Shown piece after piece: positions 35,386 through 46,940 of a stretch of 64,000 nucleotides of DNA. The notes beneath the pieces are model-generated. The model made no database searches. It was not told the DNA's origin and was given only the letters and a program-made list of their open reading frames with translations. Where the stretch lies: assembly GCA_037951165.1 (NCBI GenBank), contig JBBDHG010000026.1:5349501-5413500 (forward strand). The letters are read 5' to 3'. This stretch comes from Lophius americanus (Eukaryota > Chordata > Actinopteri > Lophiiformes > Lophiidae). The position numbers and the translations under genes were made by a program. Position 1 is the first letter of the stretch. Each line of letters opens with the position of its first letter.

Positions 35386-37228
35386 TGTTACTAAGATGAG
35401 TCCACAGCTACTGGAAATTATTATTAAAATGTAACCACAATGGAAAAATGGTTAGGAATGTAATTGCCGGATCACTTTAGTTAAGTCGTGGCTATTCACG
35501 CATGAGTTATTGTCTGCACTGACAATTCCCAAAGCCATGAACAGACAGACACTACAGAATAACCATATCCTACATTTCTTGATAAAAGTCCTACTGACGT
35601 ATGGAAGTGTTATATTAAGAGGAATTCAATGCTGATAGGCTTTCACATCAAAGTGTTGAATTAATTAAATGTTAAGTAACCCAAAATTTGCACATTGTAC
35701 CATCTGTGGCTCATAGCCTGGATTCAAATCTACGCATGTCTACTAGCATTTTTTCTTTGTATGTGATTGAGATGGACAGAAACGTATAATTGGTATGAAA
35801 ACAGCATTCTAAGTTAGCCACGTTCCTTATAAGGAATATGCCAAGATGCCTTCCTTATAAGAAAGGTCTCTAGACACAAGACGTGAATGGAAAGGGAAAT
35901 GCAGGCTAAACTGAGGTCCTGCCAAAATTACCTGCTATGTATTTAAGTCACGATACAAACGCCTGCATGTTTCACCAGCAACAAAGAAACAACCTAACTT
36001 CACAATAGGTGTCACATGACTGTGCTACTTTAGCATTACTGTAGTAGCACAGCTGTAATTAGCAGTTGTAATTGCCAGGGAAATATACTTTCATTCCCTG
36101 TATACGAATTAGTGAGAGGATTGTTTTTCACCTGAGGATAAAAGGGTGTGACTCAACCAGGAGGTATTTAAAGACGAAATTGCAATTATTCTCAGTATTT
36201 TTTAAGCAGATCCACAACCTGAATTGATGCAGACAGAAACAGATGACCTTGAAGCAATGCTTGTGCTATTCTCTCTGAGTTGAAATTCTCTAAATTCCGC
36301 TGAAACCCTTTTCACCCTACCTGGCTTTCCAAACTGTGATTGCATGAAATAAAAGCAGTTAAAGGTATTTAATCCTGACTCTAACTGCAATAAAAGTTCT
36401 CTTAAGTCCACTGATCTCGCCACTACAAAGATTACACTTTAGGCTCCAGATGAACAGCAGCACATCTGGACTGAGCCCAGAGAACAGACGACTGAAAGCT
36501 CAGATAACAGCCCTGAGCAAATGAGAGTGTCATCCATTTGGGTCATTATATAATGAAACACCATGCTGTGCAAGGCAGAAGAAACAGTTGGTGGAAAAAC
36601 TCACCTGAAAAAGACATTTAACAGGGAGCTGGCCAAACATATTACTTTTGTATCCATGTAAGAACCTGGTGAGAGGAGAGAGGAGTAGGGGACAGCCATA
36701 ATGACACTGGTAAAGGAAAGGGAATAGTCATTGCTTGTTTCAGTTGCATTCTCCTGATTGTTGGTGTGGAAACCTGCCTACTTCAACATCAGTGAGTATT
36801 TGGCAGACTGGAAGCCACACCGCCGGCCAAAGCTGGTACTAAGCCATCCATGCTGCTTTTGGAATAGGACAGCAAACACAGAGTGTGGCAACCCCATTCT
36901 GCTTCCGTCAACTGCTGTTTCTCTGTCAACCGTGTTGCCGCGTCCCAGAGACATCTGCCTGGTCACATGCCAGATACGCTGTTCGCCGGACCATTGGGTT
37001 GTCCTTTCATTTCTACATGATAGATGGCAGTCCACCAAAACTCTGCACGTAACCTTGAAATTCCTGCAGCAATTAAGGCCACAGCCTCAGCGTGAGATAA
37101 AGAAACCCCTGATATACCTTCAACTACATGGTTATGCCTTTTGTTAAAGCCACCGCTGAAATTACCTCTTCTAATTACTCAGATTATAGTGTAGAAGAAT
37201 GCAAATGTTTCCATCTTTATGTATCCAG

Positions 37229-37402
37229 GATCTTTTTGCCCTGGACATGGAGCCGTATCGCTTCAGTGGAGTCAACATGACGGGGTTCCGAATCCTCAAC
37301 ACAGAAAATTCTCAGGTTTCGTCAATCATCGAGAAGTGGTCAATGGAACGTCTGCAAGCCCCGCCCAAACCAGACTCAGGCCTGCTGGATGGATTCATGA
37401 CG
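37229..37402 (+). CDS. grik2: grik2 exon 6 (amino-terminal domain)
   Basis: The exon is 174 nt after tatccag, with phase-0 borders (acg|gtaggc). It encodes DLFALDMEPYRFSGVNMTGF through SGLLDGFMT, 58 residues (human 260-317). The sequon NMT equals human N275. SSIIEKWSMERLQAPPKPDS is identical to mammalian GluK2. Changes are Met for Val in DMEP, Phe for Tyr in YRF, and Ser for Thr in ENSQ. Confidence 0.95.
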
Positions 37403-38224
37403 GTAGGCATAAAACTTTTTATGCCGTTTACGTTCCTAACGTTATGCTGCCTTCGCAAAAGCATCATTCGTCTTCGTATGATCTGAAAAGCAAATCAATT
37501 GGAGTCCATAAGTAGCGTAACAGCAACATTCATAGTTTTATGCTGTGAAGAATGATCTACATGAAGATTGGTGATTGAAGATTTTCCAATAATGCAATAC
37601 TGATCAAGCCATTGTCTGCATGCTTTATAGGATTCCTTTTGGGGATCTCTGAGCGAGGCCTACAGTACATTAGTTTTGCCAGATCCACTGACTGCAGCTT
37701 TTTGTGCAAAACCAGTGAATGCTACCTGGTCAGGAATTTTTTGATGATGTTGGCAACTTTACGTCTTATATTGTTCAAGTCGAGAGGCCTTGAAACACTT
37801 CCTGTACAGTGGCACTGATGGTGCAAAGCGGATGCGAAAAGCCACTATGGATGTGAGAATTACAGATAACATTACTATGTCTATGTAATTGTCAAAAATC
37901 AACATTTTTGTTCTTAGTATTATAATATTTAAATAACTTCTGTTGAGAAGTGTTTGATGCAGTGAGGTTAGCACTATGGCTAGGGCATCAAGCAAACATC
38001 GGTCAATCAGATTAATATAACATAAGCTATACCTTTGTATGGAGACCCGTTGGTAGTAAGAACGATTTGTGGTAACCACATATCTGCATATAATTCAAAC
38101 CAATTATGGCTGGCCGGACGACTTAACACTTAATTTGCAGCCTTTGCTGTGTAAGCCAATTTGGGCCACCATACTTCCCATGCTGGGTGGGTAAAAGGTT
38201 CAATTTGTTGTTCAATTTAAATCT

Positions 38225-39150
38225 AGAGAAGAATAAATCCACCCTAAGTGGGAGGAAGGCTTAATCCTTCCTGGATTAAGGAACTGGATTGATATTGGGT
38301 TGTATATTTCCGACACAATACAGAGTTTTATCTGCAATGGTTTTGTGGACATACCTTTTCAACCGTTGGTCCGATTTAATCCAAATTTGGTGCATATGAG
38401 TCAACTCAAGGAGATCTTTCATGTATATATCATATAATTACCATAATAGTTCATATTTTACCCAACAGGGGGTGCTTTTTACAAATTACAATGTGTTTCA
38501 GGCATAACTTCCTAACTGTTGGTATAGGATTTAGTGCAATTTTGTTGAACATGAATCTACTCTACGAGTTCATGTCTTACTCAATAGGGGGGAGCTTTTT
38601 CTTCACTGTTGTCTTTAGGCATTACTCAGGAAATTATTAAATGGATCATTTAGAAATACCCCTAAGACCTTAATGCGAGGAAGAACTGGATTGATTTTGG
38701 AAAAGGTGGGGTTTATATTTCTTACACTAGGGGGAGCTTTGTTTCAAAAAGTTCTTGAGCCATCATTTCTCAATCTTTGGTCCGATTTAAGTCAAATTTA
38801 GTCTACTTGAATTGACCTGAGGATATCTATCTTTAATTGATTGTCTTTTACTCTACTAGTTTACATTTTACTCAATATGGGTACCTAGGACCTGAACTTC
38901 CTAACAGTTAGTCTGATTTAGTCCAAATATGGGGCGTATGAATCGATTCGGTGAGATCTACCTTGTGTATATCATGTTTTACCATAATAGATCTTATTTT
39001 ACACAACACTGGGTACTTTTTTTTTTTTTTACGAAAAACACTGGAAATAACTTTACCTTTATTTTGAGGATTTCAATCAGGGGTATCACTTGTACAATGC
39101 AAAGGATTGGGGACTTTATCTCTGTTTGGTACGACAGCAAGGGTCTTGTT
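38225..39150 (+). repeat. Unnamed dispersed repeat R1, copy E (longest)
   Basis: The longest copy, about 0.9 kb. It contains four degenerate repeats of one module: 'ttggtccgatttaatccaaa' then 'gaatc...actcaaggagatct' then 'catattttacccaacagggg'. The modules start near 38365, 38518, 38774 and 38907. Between modules 2 and 3 lies the 'ggaagaactggattgatttt' plus 'acactagggggagctttg' unit seen near the 5' end of other copies. The 3' end has 'ttgaggatttcaatcagggg', 'cttgtacaatgcaaaggatt' and 'acgacagcaagggtc'. No coding frame is shared between copies. Confidence 0.75.
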
Positions 39151-40856
39151 GGGTTTTTTTTTTTTTTTTTTTTTATCTCTCTTGCGTTTTATAATGTGTA
39201 CTAATATTTTAGGTCTGATGTGGACGGTTGTTGTTGCTTCCTGTTGAAGAGCTTCTGTACCAGCTTGGATTTGGAGAGAGATAACGGTGAAAAAATACAA
39301 TGATTATTCTCTGTTTTTTATGGTTCATGTTGTTTCCGGAAAAAAATGCAATGTTTTTTCAGAAGAGAATGAATGAGCATCACTTGTCAATCAAAAGTTG
39401 AGTGATATGACACCTCTCCCTTGGGTGGGTGCAGGAGCAGAATGACGTCCTCTGCGTGCAGCCTTTGGATCGGGTCTCCTGGGCCTAAATAGTCCATAAT
39501 GAGCCAGTGTGAATTATAATGGTCATTTTGTTGCCCTTCTGCCTCTTAAAGCTTTCCTCTGGGACATGGCCAAAATATGACAGTCTGTCAGTGTTCCCTC
39601 CAAGAGAGGGAATAAATTGTATGGAAATGATGGCTTAGGCTTTTTAGGATGGCCACCAAAAAAGCAGGGGACAAGGTGATTTAAAGGGGAAAATGGATGA
39701 AGTTTGTCATTGACATTCAAGGTGCCCCCTGTCTGTTGTTTTAAACAGTCAATTTACTCCTCCTCCTTCGTAACGCCTTCCCTGCTGACAAATAGCCTTT
39801 TTTCCCCCTCCTTTCAACCAGTCTTTTCGATTTATGATCAGGTATCGGCGTAATTAAGAAAGGGTCTTTACATCAGAGAATTATGGGAGATCTACTCTGC
39901 ATGGTGGATTTATCTCCAGCCTTTACAAGTTATGAAAAACGTAAACACATAATAAGGGAATCAATATTTCTTCCTTTACTCTGTTGACTAAACATACACC
40001 ACCCTGCTGTTTGTAGAGAAATACAACTTCCTGGAGAGAAGCTAGGCATGCGAAAAAAAAGATTAATGCAATGCACAAAGAGGTTAAATCACTTTCTCCT
40101 CCACCGGAAATTAATGGATATTAGTGGGCCAATGTTGAATTGATTAATTACGTTGCATGAATCATTTTTGACAGATCCTATGGCACATATTGACATATCT
40201 CGTTGGACTAGAACCACAGTTAAATAATAAATAATACGTCCAAGGCTCATGCAAGCTTGATAAAGTGATTCATTAGAGTGTTTTATTTATGAATCCAGGC
40301 TCTGATTTTTCTTATTCTGCATAACATTTCACTCTGAGAGGATTCCTTATAATGAGTGAGCAAAGAAAACAAAAAGCAAAAACAGTGTCATTCTAATGGT
40401 TTAATAAAGCATAATTGAGCAGCAGTTGGTGCTGGCGATTTTAATAAATATCCTCTATATCTGCACGATTAGCATAAGCAGCAAGGATGTATTTGCCTTC
40501 TCTGGATCTCAAATGCGTTGAATTAATTTATAGATTTTCTTGACATTTATGCTGCGCTGCTCCGAACTAAGAAGCCACCTTGAAGGGTATCATTAAATTA
40601 GAGCGAGGTGGGGCTACGGCAGCAAAGTGTTTGACCTTCCACCCACCAACCTTCCATCCACCCTTTTTATTTCCTCCCTCATACCTTTCTCTCGTTCCCT
40701 CTGCAGCACAGACGCCTTGGTGCTTGTTTGTGTGCGTGGACCGGGCTACAGTTGTGTAGAGATGGTTGCCCTGACAACGCGGCCCGTGTCACCTTGTGAT
40801 TTCACGAGGGATTGATTGACGGTTTGCTGGGAGGGGGGCTGCAGGGATGTGGACGA

Positions 40857-40881
40857 GGGAAATGGGCGGGAACGAGGGGGG
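40857..40881 (+). other. G-quadruplex motif, plus strand
   Basis: Four G-runs, GGG-N4-GGG-N1-GGG-N5-GGGGGG, satisfy the usual G-quadruplex pattern. Further G-runs lie just upstream (from 40829). On the coding strand it would also be present in the intron 6 transcript. Confidence 0.6.
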
Positions 40882-42429
40882 TGGAGCACGCTCTGAGCGA
40901 TAAGAGGTGCATGCAATGTTTTCTCATACCACTAGGCGTACATTAATGCGGGGAAGTGTATAATCACAGCGACACTCTGGGCCTCGGGTGAGGCTGAGTG
41001 TTGTTTCAGGCAGGAATGCATAATGAGATGTTCCTCCTCGGTCCAGGCAGGCTCGTAGCCACAAACACACTCTGTCCCTGCCTCTTCCAATGCTGTTTGT
41101 CAGAGATATCTCCAACATGGAAGGACGCATAATAAGAGCCGGGATCATAATTAGATCATTTGTGTGTGTGGACATGCAAGCAAGGATAATCTAGACCGAT
41201 GGACAGACAAACAAATAATCTCATTATTATTTTTGTCCTGGGTTTGCGCGATTATGACATTGCAGCTAATGAGATAGTTGGTTTTAATCTTTTGATGTAA
41301 TTAGAATTCATTTTAATACCCATTCACTGAGCTAAATATATACAGTGGTTTAATTGAGGGGGAAAAAAACATTCTCCCTGTTACACTCCCCACTGAGACT
41401 TCAGAGGCTCTAGATATCTGCATCATTTCATTTATGTCTACATTTCAGGGAATTATAATCACCACAACAGAGGGATGGTTGTTTCTCCTGTGTTAACAAG
41501 TGCAATATGAAATTATGGTGTATTAGCTCACAAAGATGACTGTTTATTAATAGAGTTGTGATGGGGCTAGATCACATGGGACACATTACAATAAGCATGT
41601 TTGCTTAAATTCTAAATGCATCCGGCAAAAATAGTTTGTTTTGTTTTGCAGTACACTGTCAAATTAAAAAGGGTAATGTGGGCAAATGAGTAGAAGTAGA
41701 GACTGCAAAATGAAAATGTTGAATTAAATTCATTGAATTGAAATGCCAGCAATGAATTACATTTAAGGCTTTGCAGAAAAAAAATGATATGAATTTTGAG
41801 AGGCAAACCTATCCAAGCTTATGTATTGGACATGGCTGATACATGAGCCTTATTCATGCAACTATTTTCAGGGGGGGGCCTAGTATCCCTTCATTATGTC
41901 CTTCTTTTCGGTATAGAAACAATGTAGGCGTAATGAAGGGTCTGTGTTCTTTGACTTCTGAGACAGAAGTGGAGGTGGTAAATGAGGTGAATGAGACATC
42001 AGTGAAAACTTGAGGTGGAAAGACAGGTTCAGCGTGCCAAAATTTCAAAAGCATATTATGTCTAGAGCCTACTACCAAGAGAGTTAGTGGTTATTTAGCA
42101 GCTAGTAGCAGTTATCAGCTAGCGTAAATAAAAAAGACCATTGACGAGGCACAGTTCCGCCTTTGTAATGTTCAGTGTAAACAGAATAAATGCTTTGGGT
42201 CTTCATTGCAGCAATATCTCTATACAAAGGGCTTTAGGACTGTTCATGCTCATATTGACAATCCTATCTACCCCCGATGGATTCAAACCCAGTGCAAAGG
42301 CAACAGCACTAACCATCCACTGTCAGGTGATGTCACATTGTTCGTTTGAGGGTGAGCATGAGCTCATATCATTTTTAAGTAATGAAAATAAAGTTACATT
42401 TGATAGACAATTGAAATGTTTGATGCTGT

Positions 42430-42560
42430 AGTATGCATGCCAGGCCAGTAGGTGGTGATGTGACTATTCAAAGTAGTAAGGACCAGCCTAAAAACATTGA
42501 AGTCCATAGTCCGCAAATTTTTTTCATTGTTTTATATGTACGTTGCTGTTAGACTGAAAA
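42430..42560 (+). repeat. possible DNA-transposon (MITE) fragment
   Basis: 'catgccaggccagtaggtgg' followed by 'tgatgtgactattcaaagta' resembles the 'ccaggccagtaggtggcgctgtg' block of a common fish non-autonomous repeat. No terminal repeats were found. Confidence 0.3.
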
Positions 42561-42955
42561 TGTAGCAATGCGGTTTCAAAAGGAAATTGCATTTTGCTAG
42601 TTTATATGAAAACAGTAACAGTAATATTTTCAGAATATTACACTCTAGAATCCATTTTCAAAAGTTTCTGTTTCTCGTAACATCATTATTATATTAACAA
42701 AAGACAAACCGAAACAAATATTTACCATCTTAGGTAAGAACGGTTGAACTGAACAGTCAAACATATTACTGGTTTGGATGTTTTAATAGTTTCAGAATAA
42801 GAAAACATGATTATTATTTAGAATGAAAATAATCTGTTCATTTTAAAACTACAAATCCCTTTAGAGCTATAGAATATACAATCCAATAATTGCTAATTAT
42901 ATGTTAATTATTAGAAGAAGAATCCACTAAGAAGAATCCAGTGTTGGCTTTGTAC

Positions 42956-45020
42956 AAGATACTTGGGTGCAGGTGGTGGTTACTGTAAAATTGAAAAGGA
43001 TGTGAGGTGAACTAAAGTTGCAAATTCCACTAAATGGAAACTGCAGACATCCTCTTATGCAGTATCCAACTTGGGGCAGTATACACTGCTAGTATTAAAC
43101 TTAATGGTTAATTTTATTTTTGATTGGATTTCAGACTAAACATTTTGATCGTCAAAAACAAATTTTAGTATTAAACATTCATCGTAAGCAAAAAATACAG
43201 TTTTAAATGATAATTGTATTCATTGAAACAAAAAGGTTCACTAATACTCACCGAGTCTAGGTGAAAAAGGCTCCGCCCCCTTAGAAACTAAATAAAAAAA
43301 ACGCCAAACTGCATTAATAAGTGGTTTCAGCTGGACAAGAGTCACCTGGTTTCCCTTGTGTCCAGTGTTTGACTTCATTTTCCCTTTACATCAGCAGCTA
43401 GCGCCGAGATATCCATGAGCAACACACTTATCTCTAAATCAGCACTAGAAACACGCACGATCAGCAAACTCTGCTAGGATACCGTAAATAATTGCTAATG
43501 ACAGTAATTTGAAGAAAAAATATCCAGGCAGCGTTTGTCTCTAACACAGACATATAAATTGCCTTTTTTCTTTCTTCCTTAAAATGCTGTACAGTCATAA
43601 AACACTGTTTGACTGCACTAAGTGTACTGGGATAATTAGTTTTAGTGGCATACCAGTGATGAAAGAGGGGGAATACCAACTATGCTTTCCGAATTTAGAG
43701 TAATAAATTTGACAATTGTCATAATATACTGCTCTTTACGTCTGGCACCTTCACAGCGATACGATATATAATGTTTATTCTATCATTGTAACCCCTGAGC
43801 AGTGCTATAATAACGTATTGGACCCCTCCTGATTTCGTCCGTCTAATATATATCAACCTGAGTAAACACAAAATTTAGGGCATTTAAGGCAATGCATTCA
43901 ACCAACACCTGAATCACCAGTGTGAAAAAGTATTCACTCCCCTGAGTTGAATAGTTGTTCCACCTGTAGCAGCAACCACACACCCCTTATAACTAGAGAT
44001 CGTCGTAGAGATCGTGTTGGAATTTTGGCCAACTCTTCTTTGCAGAACTGCTTTAGTGCAGTCACATTGGAGGGTTTTTGAGAATGAAGTGATCTTTTCA
44101 AGTCCCACCGCAGCATCTCGATATGGTTTACGACTGGACGTTTAATACTCCAGAACTTTAATTTTACTCTCTACGACAATGTTTTCTTTCGATCTTTTTG
44201 GGGACTTCACTGAAGGAGTCTTCACCGTTCTCTTGGAGGAATGTTTATGGTTAACCACTTTTTTGAAGGTTCTCTATTGTTCCATGTCTTCTCCATGTGT
44301 AAATAATGTGTTCCACTGTGGATCTCTGCAGTCCTAGAAGCTTAGCTGTGGAACTTCCCTTCCTAGGCTGATACCCAAGTTTAATGGTCTGTCTTTCCCA
44401 CCCACAGACTTACCCACTGGCAAATACTTATTTATAAGGCCATTCCACTCTTGGCCTGCTTCCACCTTATCTCCTGACCTTTATCAATTGCAAAAGCATG
44501 GGATGTTAGTATCTTCTGGCTCCCAGGAAGTGTTCCTGCTGTCTGGACTTAATGTTCGAATTGAAGTTGGATAAAGGTTGTTAAAGTTTGTGCCTGGAGT
44601 TGGTTTAAAAATCACCTGAGTCTAGGATGGCTGGTTTTCTGGGTGACCTGACCAGTTATTCATGCAATTTGGCAGTATTTCGATTTAGTTTCAAAGGGGG
44701 TGAAGCTTCTTTCAAACAGACCCCCTCAGCATTAGTGAACCTTTTTGGTTCAATGAATACAATTAGCATTGAAAACTGTATTTAGTGCTATTGTTTAAGA
44801 TTAAAATTTGTTTGACAATCCAATAGTTAGTCTGAAAAACACTCAAAAATAGAATAAACCAATACGTTTAATACGTTTTTTACAGCAGTGTAAACTGCCC
44901 TGAGATGCAAACTGCATAAGAGGATGTCTGCAGGTTCCATTTAGTTGAATTTGCAACTTAAGTTCACCTCACATCCTTTTTAACTTTACCATTGACCACA
45001 TCTTGTACCCAAGCATCTTT
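42956..45020. repeat. 2-kb inverted-repeat structure with ~370-bp arms
   Basis: The left arm (42956 to about 43335) and right arm (about 44655 to 45020) are diverged reverse complements along their whole length. Matching blocks include 'aaaaggatgtgaggtgaact', 'gcagacatcctcttatgcag', 'acaaattttagtattaaaca', 'aaaaaggttcactaatactc' and 'ccccttagaaactaaat'. The inner parts of the arms look like the long inverted repeat of fish Tc1 elements, including a diverged terminal motif at 43258. The outer parts do not look like Tc1. Tc1 transposase remnants lie between the arms. Confidence 0.75.
43810..44650 (-). mobile_element. Tc1-like transposase remnant, minus strand
   Basis: Near the left end 'gtgtgaaaaagtattcactc' is a Tc1 terminal motif in reverse. 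On the minus strand a frame at 43934-44116 contains 'LRWDLKRSLHSQKPSNVTAL' and 'KQFCKEELAKIPT', the conserved C-terminal part of fish Tc1 transposases. Further N-terminal sequence continues to about 44640, frameshifted. It sits inside the larger inverted-repeat structure. It is not functional. Confidence 0.75.
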
Positions 45021-45836
45021 TTTCTACTTTCATGTCAGTGATGCATGTTCATTGCTTTTTGCAAATAAAAGCATCATGTATGCATTACACAGTATATGAG
45101 CATTTTAAGCGAGTCAAAAGAAGACCTTTAATGAAGAGTTTGGATGATTAATGCCACAATTAATTCACCCACTCAGTTTATTTGGTGCTCTGCAAAAAAC
45201 AAAAACTTGCTCTCCAATGAAGATGTGTTTACTTTTTAACTTAACTTTGGGAGCTGTGTAATGAAAGAAAAAAAATGCCGCTACCACCGTTAAGCTTCAG
45301 ATTAACGAAGAAAGAAATCATTTCATTAGGTTTTAACGTCATCTTTATTATTATGATTTAGCCTACAAGGGCATACTCGCTATACTGTGTATTTTCACTG
45401 TGTGTACTTTATTCTCACTTCTAAAGGAGGAACTGTGCAGAGAGTCTGCAGAGAAATGTGCAAGGGGACAAAAAGACAGGGAGGAAGAGGAGGGAGACAG
45501 GCATTTTGCTGAATTAACAAGAACTACTGGGAATAGAGTTGGAGCCACACACACAGGGAGAACAGGATGGATGATAGCAGCTTCGCTGCGGTTAGAAGAT
45601 GTTTCATCCTGCCATTAGTACTGTACTGTACTGTATGAAAATATGAAGCACCCTAAATGAAAGACCCAGGTTTGGTGGACCCTACAAAGGGCAGAACATG
45701 GCAGCTGGTGGGAAGAGAATACAGACACATGAATCCTTCTCCCATCGGGAGTCATTTATCCAACATCTCAGCTAAATGAGGTTCCTCAGGGTCGGTGTTG
45801 GTGTTGTCGCCCAGTCAATATGGAATAGAAGAGAGG

Positions 45837-45838
<2 letters not shown>

Positions 45839-45874
<36 letters not shown>
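45839..45874. repeat. (AC)n microsatellite
   Basis: About 36 bp of uninterrupted AC repeat. Confidence 0.95.
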
Positions 45875-45876
<2 letters not shown>

Positions 45877-45914
45877 AACTGTAAATCAGTGACAACCCTT
45901 TTTATCAGTATATT

Positions 45915-46455
45915 TTACTATGTTTCACTATATGAGCCCGGACTATTTCCCTGTCTGAACTTCATTAAGATTCATACAGTGATCCACTGTATGAATCTAG
46001 ACTCTTTCACTGTGTGAACCTAGACTCTTTCACTGTGTGACTCTAGACTCTCACTGTATGAACCTAGACTATTTCACTGTATGAACCTAGACTCTTTCAC
46101 TGTATGAACCTAGACTCTTTCACTGTATGAATCTAGACTCTTTCACTGTATGAACCTAGACTCTTTCACTGTATGAACCTAGACTCTTTCACTGTGTGAC
46201 CCTAGACTCTTCCACTGTATGAATCAAGACTCTTTCACTGTGTGACCCTAGACTATGTCACTGCATGAACCTAGACTCTTCCACTGTATGAATCAAGACT
46301 CCTTCACTGTGTGAACCTAGACTATGTCACTGCATGAATCTAGACTCTTTCACTGTATGAACCTAGACTCTTTCACTGTGTGATCATCGACTTGTTCATT
46401 TTTTTTAACCTGGACAGTTTCACTGGATGAACCTGGAGTGTTTCAGTGTACAAAT
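45915..46455. repeat. minisatellite, 23-bp unit
   Basis: The unit tttcactgtatgaacctaga + ctc is repeated about 20 times, with degenerate first and last units. Common variants alternate tgtatgaacc, tgtatgaatc and tgtgtgaccc. Two units share actatgtcactgcatgaacc, indicating internal higher-order duplication near 46250-46340. The 23-bp period is not a multiple of three and there is no long open frame. Confidence 0.92.
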
Positions 46456-46544
46456 CTTGAAAGGATCAAGAAGAAACAGAAATAGTAGTAGTAGTATTGA
46501 AGTAACTACAATAACACTTTCCTTTCTATTAGTACAAGTAGTGA

Positions 46545-46940
46545 TGTATGTATCTTCTATGTCTTTGCTACATGTAAATTGATGTCTTTGATGTCTTTGC
46601 TACATGTAAATTGATGTCTTTGATGTCTTTGCTACATGTAACTTTATGTCTTTGATGTCTTTGCTACATGTAACTTGATATCTTTTATGTCTTTGCTACA
46701 TGTAACTTGAATTTTTTTTCATCTAAATTGATGTCTTTGATGTCTTTGCTACATGTAACCTGATGTCTTTGCTACATGTAACTTTATGTCTTTGATGTCT
46801 TTGCTACATGTATGTTGATGTCTTTGATATCTTTGGTACATTTAGCTTGAAATTTTTACGTCTTTGCTACTTTCAAGTTGAGGTCTTTGATGTCTTTTAT
46901 GTATTTGCGACGTGTAACTTGATATCTTAAATATCTTTAC
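46545..46940. repeat. minisatellite, 32-bp unit
   Basis: Units of gatgtctttgctacatgtaa + attgatgtcttt (32 bp) are repeated about ten times, with deletions and a degenerate right end (to about 46940). It begins about 90 bp after the 23-bp minisatellite and has no sequence in common with it. Confidence 0.9.

Larger units (their letters stand above)
34149..37228 (+). other. grik2: grik2 intron 5
   Basis: 3080 bp, GT-AG. It contains a SINE (34305-34512) and an RTE-type LINE end (34855-35385). The 129-codon frame at 36758-37147 and the antisense frame over it have no recognisable domain, and I do not support them as genes. The rest (35.4-36.7 kb) is unassigned. Confidence 0.9.

Noticed and set aside
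36758..37147. 129-codon open frame on + with an overlapping antisense frame, just before exon 6
   Set aside because: No recognisable domain or start context. It ends before the exon 6 acceptor and is out of keeping with any kainate receptor sequence. Probably a chance frame in a moderately GC-rich intron segment.
46545..46940. CRISPR-like appearance of regularly spaced repeats
   Set aside because: Units are contiguous with no unique spacers, and the context is a vertebrate intron. It is a minisatellite.
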